A stretch of DNA of 64,000 nt from Streptomyces justiciae. GTDB lineage: Bacteria; Actinomycetota; Actinomycetes; Streptomycetales; Streptomycetaceae. Position 1 is the stretch's first letter, and the number at the start of each line of letters is the position of its first letter. The translations under genes were made by a program, and so were the position numbers. The stretch covers positions 1-64,000 of the forward strand of contig NZ_JADDXU010000034.1 in the NCBI RefSeq assembly GCF_015163075.1. Direction: 5' to 3'. Under the pieces are notes generated by a model, which was not told the DNA's origin, ran no database searches, and worked only from the letters and a program-made list of their open reading frames with translations. This document shows, in pieces, positions 54,264-62,557 of the stretch.

Positions 54264-55351
54264 TCCTCGATCCCTTCCAAGGCGGGGGAGAGCGGCAGGG
54301 GCAGCACCCCGGCCGCGGCCCACCGTTGACGTACGTGCGCGATGTCGTGCGGGGCGGCGGCGTCCAGCAGGGCGATGCCGCAGTCGCCGCCGCCCGCCCC
54401 GGAGGGCTTGGCCGCACCGCCGACGGCCTCGGCGGCGTCGGCGAGGGCCGTCAGTTCGGGCGTGAAGATGCCGAGGCCGACCTCGTCGTCCAACCGGGCC
54501 AGCTCCTGCCGGGCCCGCCTGAGCTGCTCCAGCAGGCCCGGGCCGTCGCCGTCCTCGAGCGCGCCGATCGCGGCCTGCACGAAGTCGGCCGTCGTCGCCA
54601 CGAACTTCTGGTGCGAGGAGGTGCCCCGCCAGGTGCGCCGGTGCAGACCGGCGACGAGGGACTTGGTCGAGGCGGGATTCCCGGTCCAGCCGACCTCCAG
54701 CACGAGCCCGGCGGGCGGCGGCAGCCGTCGTACCGCGAAGCCCGGCCAGGGTGCGCGCAGCGTCTCCTCGACGCCGTGGCGCAGGACCTGGGCGAGGACC
54801 TGCTCCCGGTCGGGCGCCTGATAGGCGATCCAGCCGCCCCAGACGCTGGCGGCGAGATCACCGCCGGAGCCCTTGGGGTCGATCCGGGCGGTGGCGATCA
54901 GCGCCAGCCGGAACAGCTCCTCGCGGGTGAGCTCCACACCGCAGTACGCCGCGACCGAGGCGACGGTCGCCACGGTCACCGCGCCGCTCGAACCGAGCCC
55001 GTACTTCCTGCCGTCCTCGTGCAGCGTGCTGGTGATCGACACGCTCAACGGGTGCAGGGGCAGGCCGCGTTCGGCGAGCAGGGCGCCCACCGTCTCGATC
55101 GCGGCCACCACATGGGCGCTGCCGCCCTCGCCGCCGGCCAGCAGGCCGTCGTGCCAGTGATGGCGCACCGGGCGCGGGCTGAGATCGGAGGTGACGACGA
55201 CGCCGGGCTCGGCGGAACCCGAGACGGTGACGGTGATGTACCGGTCGACCGCCACCAGGATCGCCGGGCTGCCGGGCTCCACCACCGCGTACTCGCCCGC
55301 GACGAACAGCTTCCCCGGCGCCCGCCGCACGACGCTCCGCCGGGAGGTCAT
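54260..55351 (-). CDS. mvaK2: Phosphomevalonate kinase (GHMP family)
   Basis: A 363-residue GHMP kinase. RRAPGKLFVAGEYAVVEPGS marks the family, the ATP loop is KYGLGSSGAVTVA, and the C-terminal loop is KPSGAGGGDCGIAL. It makes diphosphomevalonate. The ATG at 55351 overlaps the decarboxylase stop by four bases; the longer frame to 55468 is a shadow of the decarboxylase gene. Confidence 0.94.
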   Translation of the reverse strand: MTSRRSVVRRAPGKLFVAGEYAVVEPGSPAILVAVDRYITVTVSGSAEPGVVVTSDLSPRPVRHHWHDGLLAGGEGGSAHVVAAIETVGALLAERGLPLHPLSVSITSTLHEDGRKYGLGSSGAVTVATVASVAAYCGVELTREELFRLALIATARIDPKGSGGDLAASVWGGWIAYQAPDREQVLAQVLRHGVEETLRAPWPGFAVRRLPPPAGLVLEVGWTGNPASTKSLVAGLHRRTWRGTSSHQKFVATTADFVQAAIGALEDGDGPGLLEQLRRARQELARLDDEVGLGIFTPELTALADAAEAVGGAAKPSGAGGGDCGIALLDAAAPHDIAHVRQRWAAAGVLPLPLSPALEGIEE

Positions 55352-56667
55352 CGTCCGTCCTCGGCCAGCAGCCGGGCACCCGGGCCCGGACCGGCGATGT
55401 GCACCGCGCCGCCGGGGGCCGCGGCGCGCACGGTCTCGGCGACCCGGTCGGCGTCCGCGCGCCGGCACAGCACCTTGACGTTCGGCCCGGCGTCCATCGT
55501 CGCGTAGGCCGGTACGCCGTCCCGCCGCAGCGCGAGCACGCTGTCCAGGACGGTGAGCGTGGCCGGCGACAGATACCGCACGGCGGGGCGGGCCGCGAGC
55601 ATGGTGGCGTGCATGCCGAGCGCGTTGCGCTCCGCGATCTCACCCACCGCCGGCAGGTCACCGCGGCCGAGCGCCGCCCGCATGTCGGCCAGGTCGCCCT
55701 TGCTGGACAACGCCCACGGCTCGAACAGCGGTGAGGTGTCCATGGTGCGGCGCATGGCCGTACGGCTGGACACCTCCTTGGGGCCCGCGTTGACGACGGC
55801 GATGACCAGCGCCGGGTCCAGGGGAGCGGTCTGCACCGGCTCGGCGTACGAGCTCAGGTCCGCCTCCTCGGGGGTGCCGTCGGTCCGGCCGGCGTGCCAG
55901 ATGGCGAAGTCGCCGAAGATCGACCGCGAGGCCGACCCCGATCCGCGCCGGGCCAGCCTGGACAGGCCGGCGGCGTCGAGCTCCAGCCCGTAGGCGGCGG
56001 CCGCGGCGACCGCGAGGGCGGCGAACCCGCTGGCCGACGACGCCAGACCGGCCCCCGTGGGGACGGTGTTCTCGGTGTCGACGTCCGCCCGTTCGGCGCG
56101 GCCGGCCCGCTCCCGCACCAGCTCGAGGAAGGCGATGATGCGCCGCTCCGCCTCACCCGTCGCGGGCCGGCCGTTGAACGTGACCGTGTCCTGCCCGGCC
56201 TCGGGGGCGAGCCGGACCCGGGTGGTCGTGGGGAAGATGTCCAGGGTCATCGACAGACTGTCGGTCCGCGGCAGGAACAACCGCTCGTCGCTCTTGCCCC
56301 AGTACTTGATCAGCGCGATGTTCGGATGCGCGACGGCCGTGGCGGAATGCCCGAGGCCGGGGCGCGACGACGTGACCGGTTGGCCGATGCAGATGGGCGG
56401 CACCCGGGAGGGCACGCCCACCTGCCCGGCCCCGGTGGCCGACTGCTCCGCGTGCAGGGGCGACTGTGCCGAGGGCGTGGTCGCCTGTTCTGGGCGCGCG
56501 CCGGGCTGATCGGCGCGCCCGCCGGGCTGATCGGCGCGCCCGCCGGGCTGTGCGGGGCGCGGGGCCGGCTCCGTGGAGGGCGCGGGCGGCTGGCCCGCGA
56601 GCACGCTGGGTTGTTCAGCACGCGTGCCCGGCTGCTCCGTGTGCAGGGTCGGCTGTTCAGAGCGCAT
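55348..56667 (-). CDS. mvaD: Diphosphomevalonate decarboxylase with an N-terminal repeat insertion
   Basis: A 439-residue enzyme. Residues from about 113 (TAVAHPNIALIKYWGK) form the standard decarboxylase with the ATP loop PTGAGLASSASGFAALA and MDAGPNVKVL. The start MRSEQPT resembles the MRSEHPT start I recall for the CL190 enzyme. About 85-90 extra residues of Gln-Pro/Gly-Arg-Ala repeats (GGRADQP units) separate it from the core, making this longer than the usual 330-350. AGGAGG lies ten bases before the ATG at 56667, which overlaps the mevalonate kinase stop by 11 bases. Confidence 0.93.
   Translation of the reverse strand: MRSEQPTLHTEQPGTRAEQPSVLAGQPPAPSTEPAPRPAQPGGRADQPGGRADQPGARPEQATTPSAQSPLHAEQSATGAGQVGVPSRVPPICIGQPVTSSRPGLGHSATAVAHPNIALIKYWGKSDERLFLPRTDSLSMTLDIFPTTTRVRLAPEAGQDTVTFNGRPATGEAERRIIAFLELVRERAGRAERADVDTENTVPTGAGLASSASGFAALAVAAAAAYGLELDAAGLSRLARRGSGSASRSIFGDFAIWHAGRTDGTPEEADLSSYAEPVQTAPLDPALVIAVVNAGPKEVSSRTAMRRTMDTSPLFEPWALSSKGDLADMRAALGRGDLPAVGEIAERNALGMHATMLAARPAVRYLSPATLTVLDSVLALRRDGVPAYATMDAGPNVKVLCRRADADRVAETVRAAAPGGAVHIAGPGPGARLLAEDGR
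56501..56563 (-). repeat. 21-base tandem repeats in the decarboxylase N-terminus
   Basis: Units at 56501-56521 and 56522-56542 are identical; a diverged third unit follows from 56543. Each encodes one heptad of the GGRADQP type on the minus strand, and related EQP/AEQP words flank them. Confidence 0.8.
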
Positions 56668-57694
56668 GAGCGGCAAGCCTCCTCAACGGCACCACCCACG
56701 TCTGGACGGCGCCGGCCTCGTGCAGCTGGGCCGCGACCTGGCGGGCGTGTTCGGGCTGGGTCATCGCCAGGACGCAGCCGCCCAGGCCACCCCCGGTGAT
56801 CTTGGCGCCGAGGCTGCCCGCCCGCAGCGCGGCCGCCACCATCGCGTCGATCCGGTCGGTGCTCAGACCGGCCGCGCGCAGCAGCTCGTGATAGTCCGTC
56901 AGCCGCGCGCCGAGCTCCTTCTCCGCGCCCTCGGCGAGAGCCTGCTCGGCCTCTTCGATGAGCTCCGTCGCACGGCGCAGGAACCGCTCCTCCGCCCCGC
57001 TCTCGCGCACGAACCCCGCGCGCAGCAGCTCGACCGCCTCCCGGGTGCTGCCCGCCGTACCGCTGTCCGCGATGATGAACAGCCCGTCGCAGCCGATGCT
57101 CAACTCCGTCGCCACGCCCGCCTGGAACCGCAGCGGACCGGCCGCGCCGACGGTCATGGCGTCGACGCCGCTCGCCCGGCCGTGGGTGACGTTCTCCGCC
57201 GCCTGCACCAGCTCGAACGCCGTGTCGTCGGTCAGCTCGCGGCCGAACAGATCGGCCAGGGCGAGGATGATGGCCCGCGAGTTCGCGGCACTGGAACCGA
57301 GCCCGCGCCCGGGCGGGATGGCGCCGTCGAGGATCACGTCGAGGTGCGGCCGGTCCGCCACACCCAGGCGCGTCCGGAACGCCGTGGTCAGCCGCCGCAG
57401 CCCCTCGGAGGCCTGCGTCACCACCGCCCGGGACGCCGACCCGGTCATCGTGAAGGACAAGTCGCCCTGGCCGTCGGGGACATGGGAGGACCAGCCGGCG
57501 CTCGCCGTGGCGGTGAGCTGCGGGATCGGCAGCGCGAGTGCCGGAGTGCCGTACACCACCGCGTGCTCGCCCAGCAGGATGGCCTTGGCATGGGCGCGGC
57601 CGATGCCGACCGAGCGCGCCCGATGGTTTTCCGAAACCCCCTGAACTGAGGTCGGTAGAGTCAACGCACTCAGCTCCCCTTGTTGTTTCCGCAT
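56657..57694 (-). CDS. mvaK1: Mevalonate kinase (GHMP family)
   Basis: A 345-residue kinase. RAHAKAILLGEHAVVYG is the family start motif, GRGLGSSAANSRAI the ATP loop, and KITGGGLGGCVLA the C-terminal loop. The ATG at 57694 (MRKQQGELSALTLPTS) matches the CL190-type start; the longer frame to 57769 is not supported. It is the first gene of the mevalonate operon, in the same order as CL190 (MK, MVD, PMK, IDI-2, HMGR, HMGS, NphT7). A 117-base gap separates it from the small HTH gene upstream. Confidence 0.95.
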   Translation of the reverse strand: MRKQQGELSALTLPTSVQGVSENHRARSVGIGRAHAKAILLGEHAVVYGTPALALPIPQLTATASAGWSSHVPDGQGDLSFTMTGSASRAVVTQASEGLRRLTTAFRTRLGVADRPHLDVILDGAIPPGRGLGSSAANSRAIILALADLFGRELTDDTAFELVQAAENVTHGRASGVDAMTVGAAGPLRFQAGVATELSIGCDGLFIIADSGTAGSTREAVELLRAGFVRESGAEERFLRRATELIEEAEQALAEGAEKELGARLTDYHELLRAAGLSTDRIDAMVAAALRAGSLGAKITGGGLGGCVLAMTQPEHARQVAAQLHEAGAVQTWVVPLRRLAAHAL

Positions 57695-57811
57695 TGAGAT
57701 CGCATCGTCCAGATTTCTAGTAAGGAATGACGGAGCGGCCGGCCCGGCGGCCGACGGGATTCCTTGCACGGGGCTGCGGGATCGACGCGAGCCGCCCCGT
57801 TGACACAGGTC

Positions 57812-58012
57812 TCAATTCGATGACGGAAAGTCCCGGCGGCGCTGGGCGATTTCCGTGAGCTCGTCTATGTCGAACTCCGAGCGGCAGTTCGGCGCGCCAT
57901 AGCGGGTGATCTTCCCGCGGCTCACCCACTTGCGGATGGTTGCCTCGGAGACCCCCACGGCGAGCGCGGCCACGTTGGTGGGAACCAGCCTGTGGCGTGG
58001 CGGTTTCGTCAT
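57812..58012 (-). CDS. Small excisionase/MerR-like HTH protein
   Basis: A 66-residue DNA-binding protein. The HTH is LVPTNVAALAVGVSEATIRKWVSRGKIT, seen in its GVSEATIRKWVSRG core, followed by a wing with CRSEFDIDELTEI. Such proteins are typical of phages and integrative elements, or act as small regulators beside clusters. It overlaps the upstream zinc-ribbon-like gene by four bases (ATGA). It may control the mevalonate operon 117 bases downstream. Confidence 0.8.
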   Translation of the reverse strand: MTKPPRHRLVPTNVAALAVGVSEATIRKWVSRGKITRYGAPNCRSEFDIDELTEIAQRRRDFPSSN

Positions 58013-58635
58013 GCGGAGACACCCTTTCGCTGCCGCTCCATGAGCAGCCTCAGATTCAGCCATTCATGCATTTCCCAGGAATGCCCGGCGGAGCACGCGA
58101 TGACGTTGCCGCCCGCGCCCCCGCCACACCCCGGCGCGGCGCTGATCATTCCGTCGCAGCCGTCCGCCACACACCGCCGGATCAGGGTGCGCAGCTCACC
58201 GGGTTCGGGGTCGATCGTGCTGCGCAGTTCGGCGACGAGACTCTCCACCTCGTCCGCGAAGTCGGCGGCCGGCGGCTGGGCGGCGAGCCACTCCAGATGC
58301 CGGGTCAGGAAACGGGCCAGCTGCGGCACGGAACGCGCCGGAGCCGGTACCCGCAGCTTCTCCACCACGATTTCCGACCAGGACTCGAGAGTCGCCAGGA
58401 TGTTGTGACGGGCGTCCAGCACCGAGATGTTCAGGTAATCCTGCCTGCGGCTTCCCGAGACCCTTGTGGGGTTGGTCCGCCGGTATGTCGGCGACACATG
58501 GTGCAGACATTCCTGGTGCAGACCGGGGAGTACCCGCAGATTGCGTGCCGTCTGGCTGATGCAGGCGGCGCAGAGAACGGACCCGGTGACGGCCAGGCAT
58601 TCCTGGGAGTGCTTTCTCGGGCACGGGTGAACCAT
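58009..58635 (-). CDS. Cys-rich zinc-binding-like protein of unknown function
   Basis: A 208-residue protein with an N-terminal Cys/His set (HPCPRKHSQECL, VLCAACI) and C-terminal CVADGC and CGG plus CSAGHSWEMHEW, suggesting two metal-binding ribbons around a helical middle. The ATG at 58635 has AAGGAG eight bases upstream; the ATG at 58680 has none. It is paired with the small HTH gene by an ATGA overlap. Similar pairs occur in actinobacterial mobile or phage-derived loci. No function can be assigned. Confidence 0.75.
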   Translation of the reverse strand: MVHPCPRKHSQECLAVTGSVLCAACISQTARNLRVLPGLHQECLHHVSPTYRRTNPTRVSGSRRQDYLNISVLDARHNILATLESWSEIVVEKLRVPAPARSVPQLARFLTRHLEWLAAQPPAADFADEVESLVAELRSTIDPEPGELRTLIRRCVADGCDGMISAAPGCGGGAGGNVIACSAGHSWEMHEWLNLRLLMERQRKGVSA

Positions 58636-58855
58636 CGTCGGATCTCCTTCATGAGGCGGCTCGCCGTTCGCAGCCGTCATGAGCGCTTGCCGGGTGAGGC
58701 TTTCACTCGAACGTCTCGAACGTAGGGACCAGTTCTGGAGTCCCGATACAGCCCCGTTCGCGGCCCGGCGGAGGTGAGGTTCTCAAGTGGATTTCCATTC
58801 GCCTCCGAGCGCAGGTTGAGCGCTTGCCTCGACGGTGGCGGAGGAAGGAGGCGCT
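58636..58855. promoter_or_regulatory. Divergent promoter region
   Basis: About 220 bases between the divergent zinc-ribbon-like gene and the flavoprotein gene. It must hold both promoters, and the word AACGT(C/A) recurs near 58710-58725. No gene. Confidence 0.5.
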
Positions 58856-60994
58856 GTGGACGGTACGCATGGAGGCGAACGCGCAGTAAGCGTCGGACTC
58901 ACCGCAGGGCCGCTGGTAACGGCGGCTGTTCAGCATGCCCTGGACGAACCGGTCCCATTCGGTGGGCCGGACACCCGAGAATTCGCCAGGCCCACCGGAG
59001 GTGAGGCGGCCGCGCACCTGGAGGTCTGCCTCGTCGGCGCGGGCCCACGAGGCCTTTCCGTACTGGAACGGCTCTGTGCGCAGGAGAGGAAGTCGCCCCG
59101 CTGGGACAGCGTCACCGTGCACGTCGTCGACCCGGACCCGCCGGGCTCGGGCCGGGTGTGGCGCCCCACGCAGTCCCGGCACCTGCTGATGAACACGGTG
59201 TCCTCGCAGGTGACGGTCTACACCGACGCCAGCGTGCGCATCGACGGCCCGCTGGACGAGGGGCCGAGCCTGTACGAGTGGGCCAAGGCCCTGGCCGGCC
59301 ACACCCTGGAGTCCGCCCCCGCGGGCGGCTACGACGACGACGTCCTCGCCGAGGCCCGCGATCTGGGCCCCGACTCCTACCCCACCCGAGCCCTGTACGG
59401 CTCCTATCTGACCTGGGCGTTCCAGCGGGTCGTCGCGGGCGCCGCCGCGCACGTGACGGTACGCACCCATTCCGTACGGGCGGTCGCGCTCGAGGAGGAC
59501 AGCGGCGAGGAGGGCCGGCAGACCGTCGTCCTGGAGGACGGCACCCGGCTGACCGGCCTGTCGGCGGTCGTCCTCGCCCAAGGCCACGTACCTGCGCAAC
59601 TCACCCGCACAGAGCGGGAGTTGACCGAGTACGCCGAACGCAACGGACTGACCTACCTGGTCCCGTCCAACCCGGCCGACGTGGACCTGTCGGGCATCCG
59701 GCCCGGCGAGCCCGTACTGCTGCGCGGCCTCGGACTCAACTTCTTCGACTACCTCGCCCTGTTCACCTACGGCCGCGGCGGCATCTTCACCCGCGTCGAC
59801 GGCAAGCTGGTCTACCGGCCCTCCGGCCGCGAACCCCGCCTGTACGCCGGCTCCCGCCGCGGCGTGCCCTACCAGGCGCGCGGCGAGAACGAGAAGGGCG
59901 CGCACGGCCGCTACTACCCGCGGCTGCTGACCGCCGGCTACATCGCCAAGCTGCGCGCCCAGGCCCCCGACCGCGGAGCCATCGACTTCGCCGCCGACCT
60001 GTGGCCCCTCATCTCCAAAGAGGTGTGCGGCGTCTACTACGCGGCCCTGCTCACGGCCCGCGGTGAACTGCCCGACGTCGTCGAGGAGTTCACCGAGCAC
60101 TACCTGGAGGCCGAACCCGGCGCCGACGAGGACGCGCTCCTCGACGCCACCGGCATCACCGTCGAGGAACGCTGGGACTGGGACCGGGTCGGACGCCCCT
60201 ACGGCGACCGGGTCTTCGCCGGCCAGGCCGAGTTCCGCGCCTGGCTGCGCGGCCACCTCGACGACGACGTCCGCCTGGCCCGCCAGGGCAACGTCAGCGG
60301 ACCGGTCAAGGCCGCCCTCGACGTCCTGCGCGACCTGCGCAACGAGCTGCGGCTCGCCGTCGACCACGCCGGCCTGACCGCCGACTCGCACCGCGACGAC
60401 CTCGACGGCTGGTACACCCCGCTCAACGCCTATCTGTCCATCGGCCCGCCCGCCTCCCGCATCGAGGAGATGGCCGCGCTCATGGACGCCGGCATCCTCG
60501 ACGTCACCGGCCCCGGCATGCGGGTCACCGCCGACGAGGACGACCCGCTCGGCCCCTGCTTCACCGGCACCTCCAGCGAGATACCGGACGTACGGATACG
60601 GGCGACCGTCCTCGTCGAGGCCCGGCTGCCCGAGATCGACCTGCGCCGCACCGCGGACCCGCTGATGAGCCAGCTGCTGCGCACCGGTCAGTGCCACCCG
60701 TACCGCATCCCGGGCCCCGACGGCACGGGCGCGGCGGACTACGAGACCGGCGGCCTCGCCGTCTCCGAGCGGCCGTACCACCTCATCGACGCGGCCGGCG
60801 TACCGCACCCGCGGCGCTTCGCCTACGGCGTGCCCACCGAGTCCGTGCACTGGGTCACCGCCGCCGGCATCCGCCCCGGTGTCGGCTCGGTCACCCTGGA
60901 GGACTCCGACGCCATCGCGGCGGCCGTGCTCGCACTGCCCGCGCCTCCCGCCGCGGCACGGCAGGAGCCGGCGAAGGCGAGGGCGAGCGTATGA
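58856..60994 (+). CDS. FAD/NAD(P)-binding monooxygenase, CreE-like (L-aspartate to nitrosuccinate)
   Basis: A 712-residue flavoprotein of the FAD-NAD(P)-binding (PF13454-like) type. The N-terminal dinucleotide loop is VCLVGAGPRGLSVLERL (G61-x-G63-x-x-G66); VVLAQGHVPAQ is a second nucleotide-binding strand. In the aspartate-nitrosuccinate pathway (CreE in cremeomycin, FzmM in fosfazinomycin) such an enzyme N-oxidises L-aspartate. The assignment rests mainly on the immediate four-base overlap with a lyase of the CreD type. The GTG at 58856 has GGAGGAAGGAGG four bases upstream. Lysine/ornithine N-oxygenases are the alternative family. Confidence 0.75.
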   Translation: MDGTHGGERAVSVGLTAGPLVTAAVQHALDEPVPFGGPDTREFARPTGGEAAAHLEVCLVGAGPRGLSVLERLCAQERKSPRWDSVTVHVVDPDPPGSGRVWRPTQSRHLLMNTVSSQVTVYTDASVRIDGPLDEGPSLYEWAKALAGHTLESAPAGGYDDDVLAEARDLGPDSYPTRALYGSYLTWAFQRVVAGAAAHVTVRTHSVRAVALEEDSGEEGRQTVVLEDGTRLTGLSAVVLAQGHVPAQLTRTERELTEYAERNGLTYLVPSNPADVDLSGIRPGEPVLLRGLGLNFFDYLALFTYGRGGIFTRVDGKLVYRPSGREPRLYAGSRRGVPYQARGENEKGAHGRYYPRLLTAGYIAKLRAQAPDRGAIDFAADLWPLISKEVCGVYYAALLTARGELPDVVEEFTEHYLEAEPGADEDALLDATGITVEERWDWDRVGRPYGDRVFAGQAEFRAWLRGHLDDDVRLARQGNVSGPVKAALDVLRDLRNELRLAVDHAGLTADSHRDDLDGWYTPLNAYLSIGPPASRIEEMAALMDAGILDVTGPGMRVTADEDDPLGPCFTGTSSEIPDVRIRATVLVEARLPEIDLRRTADPLMSQLLRTGQCHPYRIPGPDGTGAADYETGGLAVSERPYHLIDAAGVPHPRRFAYGVPTESVHWVTAAGIRPGVGSVTLEDSDAIAAAVLALPAPPAAARQEPAKARASV

Positions 60995-62415
60995 CGTCCC
61001 TGTACGACACCCCGCACACGCGGACCCGGGACGACCTGTCCGCCCACCTGGACGCCGGCCTGCTCTCCCCGGTGCGGGCCGGCACCCCGGTCGAGGCCGC
61101 CGTCGGCGACAGCGCCTGGTTGCAGGCGATGCTCGACGCGGAGGCTGCCCTGGCCCGCGCCCAGGCCCGCTGCGGCACGGTGCCCGCGCAGGCGGCGGCG
61201 GCCATCACCGCCGCCGCCCGCGCGGACCTGCTCGACGTACGCGAACTGGCGCTGGCCGCGCGGGAGACCGCCAACCCGGTCGTCGGACTCGTCAAGGCGC
61301 TCACCGCGGTCGTCGCCGAACGCTCCCCGCAGGCCGCCGAGTACGTGCACCGCGGCTCCACCAGCCAGGACGTCTTCGACACCGGCGCCATGCTGGTCAC
61401 CCAGCGGGCGCTGCGGCTGATCGTCGCCGACCTGCGGGCCGTCGCCGACGCGTTCGGCGGGCTCGCGGCCGAGCACCGGGACTCCGTGATGGTGGGCCGC
61501 ACCCTCGCCCTGCACGCCGTACCCACGACGTTCGGGCTGAAGGCGGCCGGCTGGCGGCGGCTGGTCCTGGACTCCGTCGAGCGCCTCGAACGCGTCGCCG
61601 ACACCGGCCTGCCGGTCGCGCTCGGCGGCGCGGCCGGCACCCTCGCCGGATACCTCCAGTACGCCGGTGAGGGCGCCGATCCCGCGGCCGTACTGGACGG
61701 ACTCGGGGCCGCGTTCGCCGACGAGACCGGGCTGACCGAGCCCGACCTGCCGTGGCACGCCCTGCGCACCCCCGTCGCCGACGTGGCCGCAGCGCTCGCC
61801 CACACCGCCGGCGCCCTCGGCAAGGTCGCCGCGGACGTCCTGGTGCTCACCCGCACCGAGATCGGCGAGGTGTCCGAACCGCAGGTCGCCGGACGGGGCG
61901 CGTCCTCGGCGATGCCGCACAAGCGCAACCCGGTCCTGGCCACCCTGATCCGCTCGGCCTCGATCCAGGTCCCCGCCCTGGCCGCCGTACTCACCCAATG
62001 TCTGGCGACGGAGGACGAGCGGTCGGCTGGACTGTGGCACGCGGAGTGGCAGCCGCTGCGCGAGGCCCTGCGGCTGACCGGCGGCGCCGCACACACGGCC
62101 GTCGAGCTCGCCCGCGGGCTCGTCGTCCGCCCCGACCGGATGCGCGCCAACCTCGCGGTGACCGGCGGCCAGTTGGTCACGGAGCGCATCTCGGCCGTCC
62201 TCGCACCACGCCTGGGCAAGACGGCGGCGAAGGAACTCCTCACCCAGGCCTCGATCCTGGCCTCCCGCACCGGCCTGCCCCTGTGCGAGGTGCTCTGCGA
62301 CAACCCCCAACTGGCCGGCATCCTCACCCGCGAGGAGGCCAGGGCGCTGATGGACCCGTCCGCCTACACGGGCACGGCGGGGTCCCTGGTGGACCGGTCC
62401 CTGCGCCAGGAATGA
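60991..62415 (+). CDS. Fumarase/aspartase-superfamily lyase, CreD-like nitrosuccinate lyase
   Basis: A 474-residue lyase. The superfamily signature is GRGASSAMPHKRNP (301-314), with the mobile-loop serine pair, and HRGSTSQDVFDT at 120-131 is the conserved second region. It most resembles adenylosuccinate lyase/3-carboxymuconate cycloisomerase homologues, the group that includes CreD, which releases nitrous acid and fumarate from nitrosuccinate. The ATGA overlap with the flavoprotein supports that reaction over a purine or protocatechuate role; no purine or muconate genes are near. Confidence 0.78.
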   Translation: MTSLYDTPHTRTRDDLSAHLDAGLLSPVRAGTPVEAAVGDSAWLQAMLDAEAALARAQARCGTVPAQAAAAITAAARADLLDVRELALAARETANPVVGLVKALTAVVAERSPQAAEYVHRGSTSQDVFDTGAMLVTQRALRLIVADLRAVADAFGGLAAEHRDSVMVGRTLALHAVPTTFGLKAAGWRRLVLDSVERLERVADTGLPVALGGAAGTLAGYLQYAGEGADPAAVLDGLGAAFADETGLTEPDLPWHALRTPVADVAAALAHTAGALGKVAADVLVLTRTEIGEVSEPQVAGRGASSAMPHKRNPVLATLIRSASIQVPALAAVLTQCLATEDERSAGLWHAEWQPLREALRLTGGAAHTAVELARGLVVRPDRMRANLAVTGGQLVTERISAVLAPRLGKTAAKELLTQASILASRTGLPLCEVLCDNPQLAGILTREEARALMDPSAYTGTAGSLVDRSLRQE

Positions 62416-62557
62416 CACCCCCGAGGCGTACGGGGCTCCCAAGGCTCCGTACGCCGGCACACCCCCACACGCACCTCCGCTCAACTCCCGCTAGCGCCCC
62501 CCTCGAATCCCGCTCGAGACGGCGTCGAAGCAGGTCGCGGCGGCGGAGCGGCGGCGC

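Noticed and set aside
60991..62415. Calling the lyase adenylosuccinate lyase (purB) or pcaB
   Set aside because: No purine or protocatechuate genes are nearby, and it is translationally coupled to a CreE-like flavoprotein.
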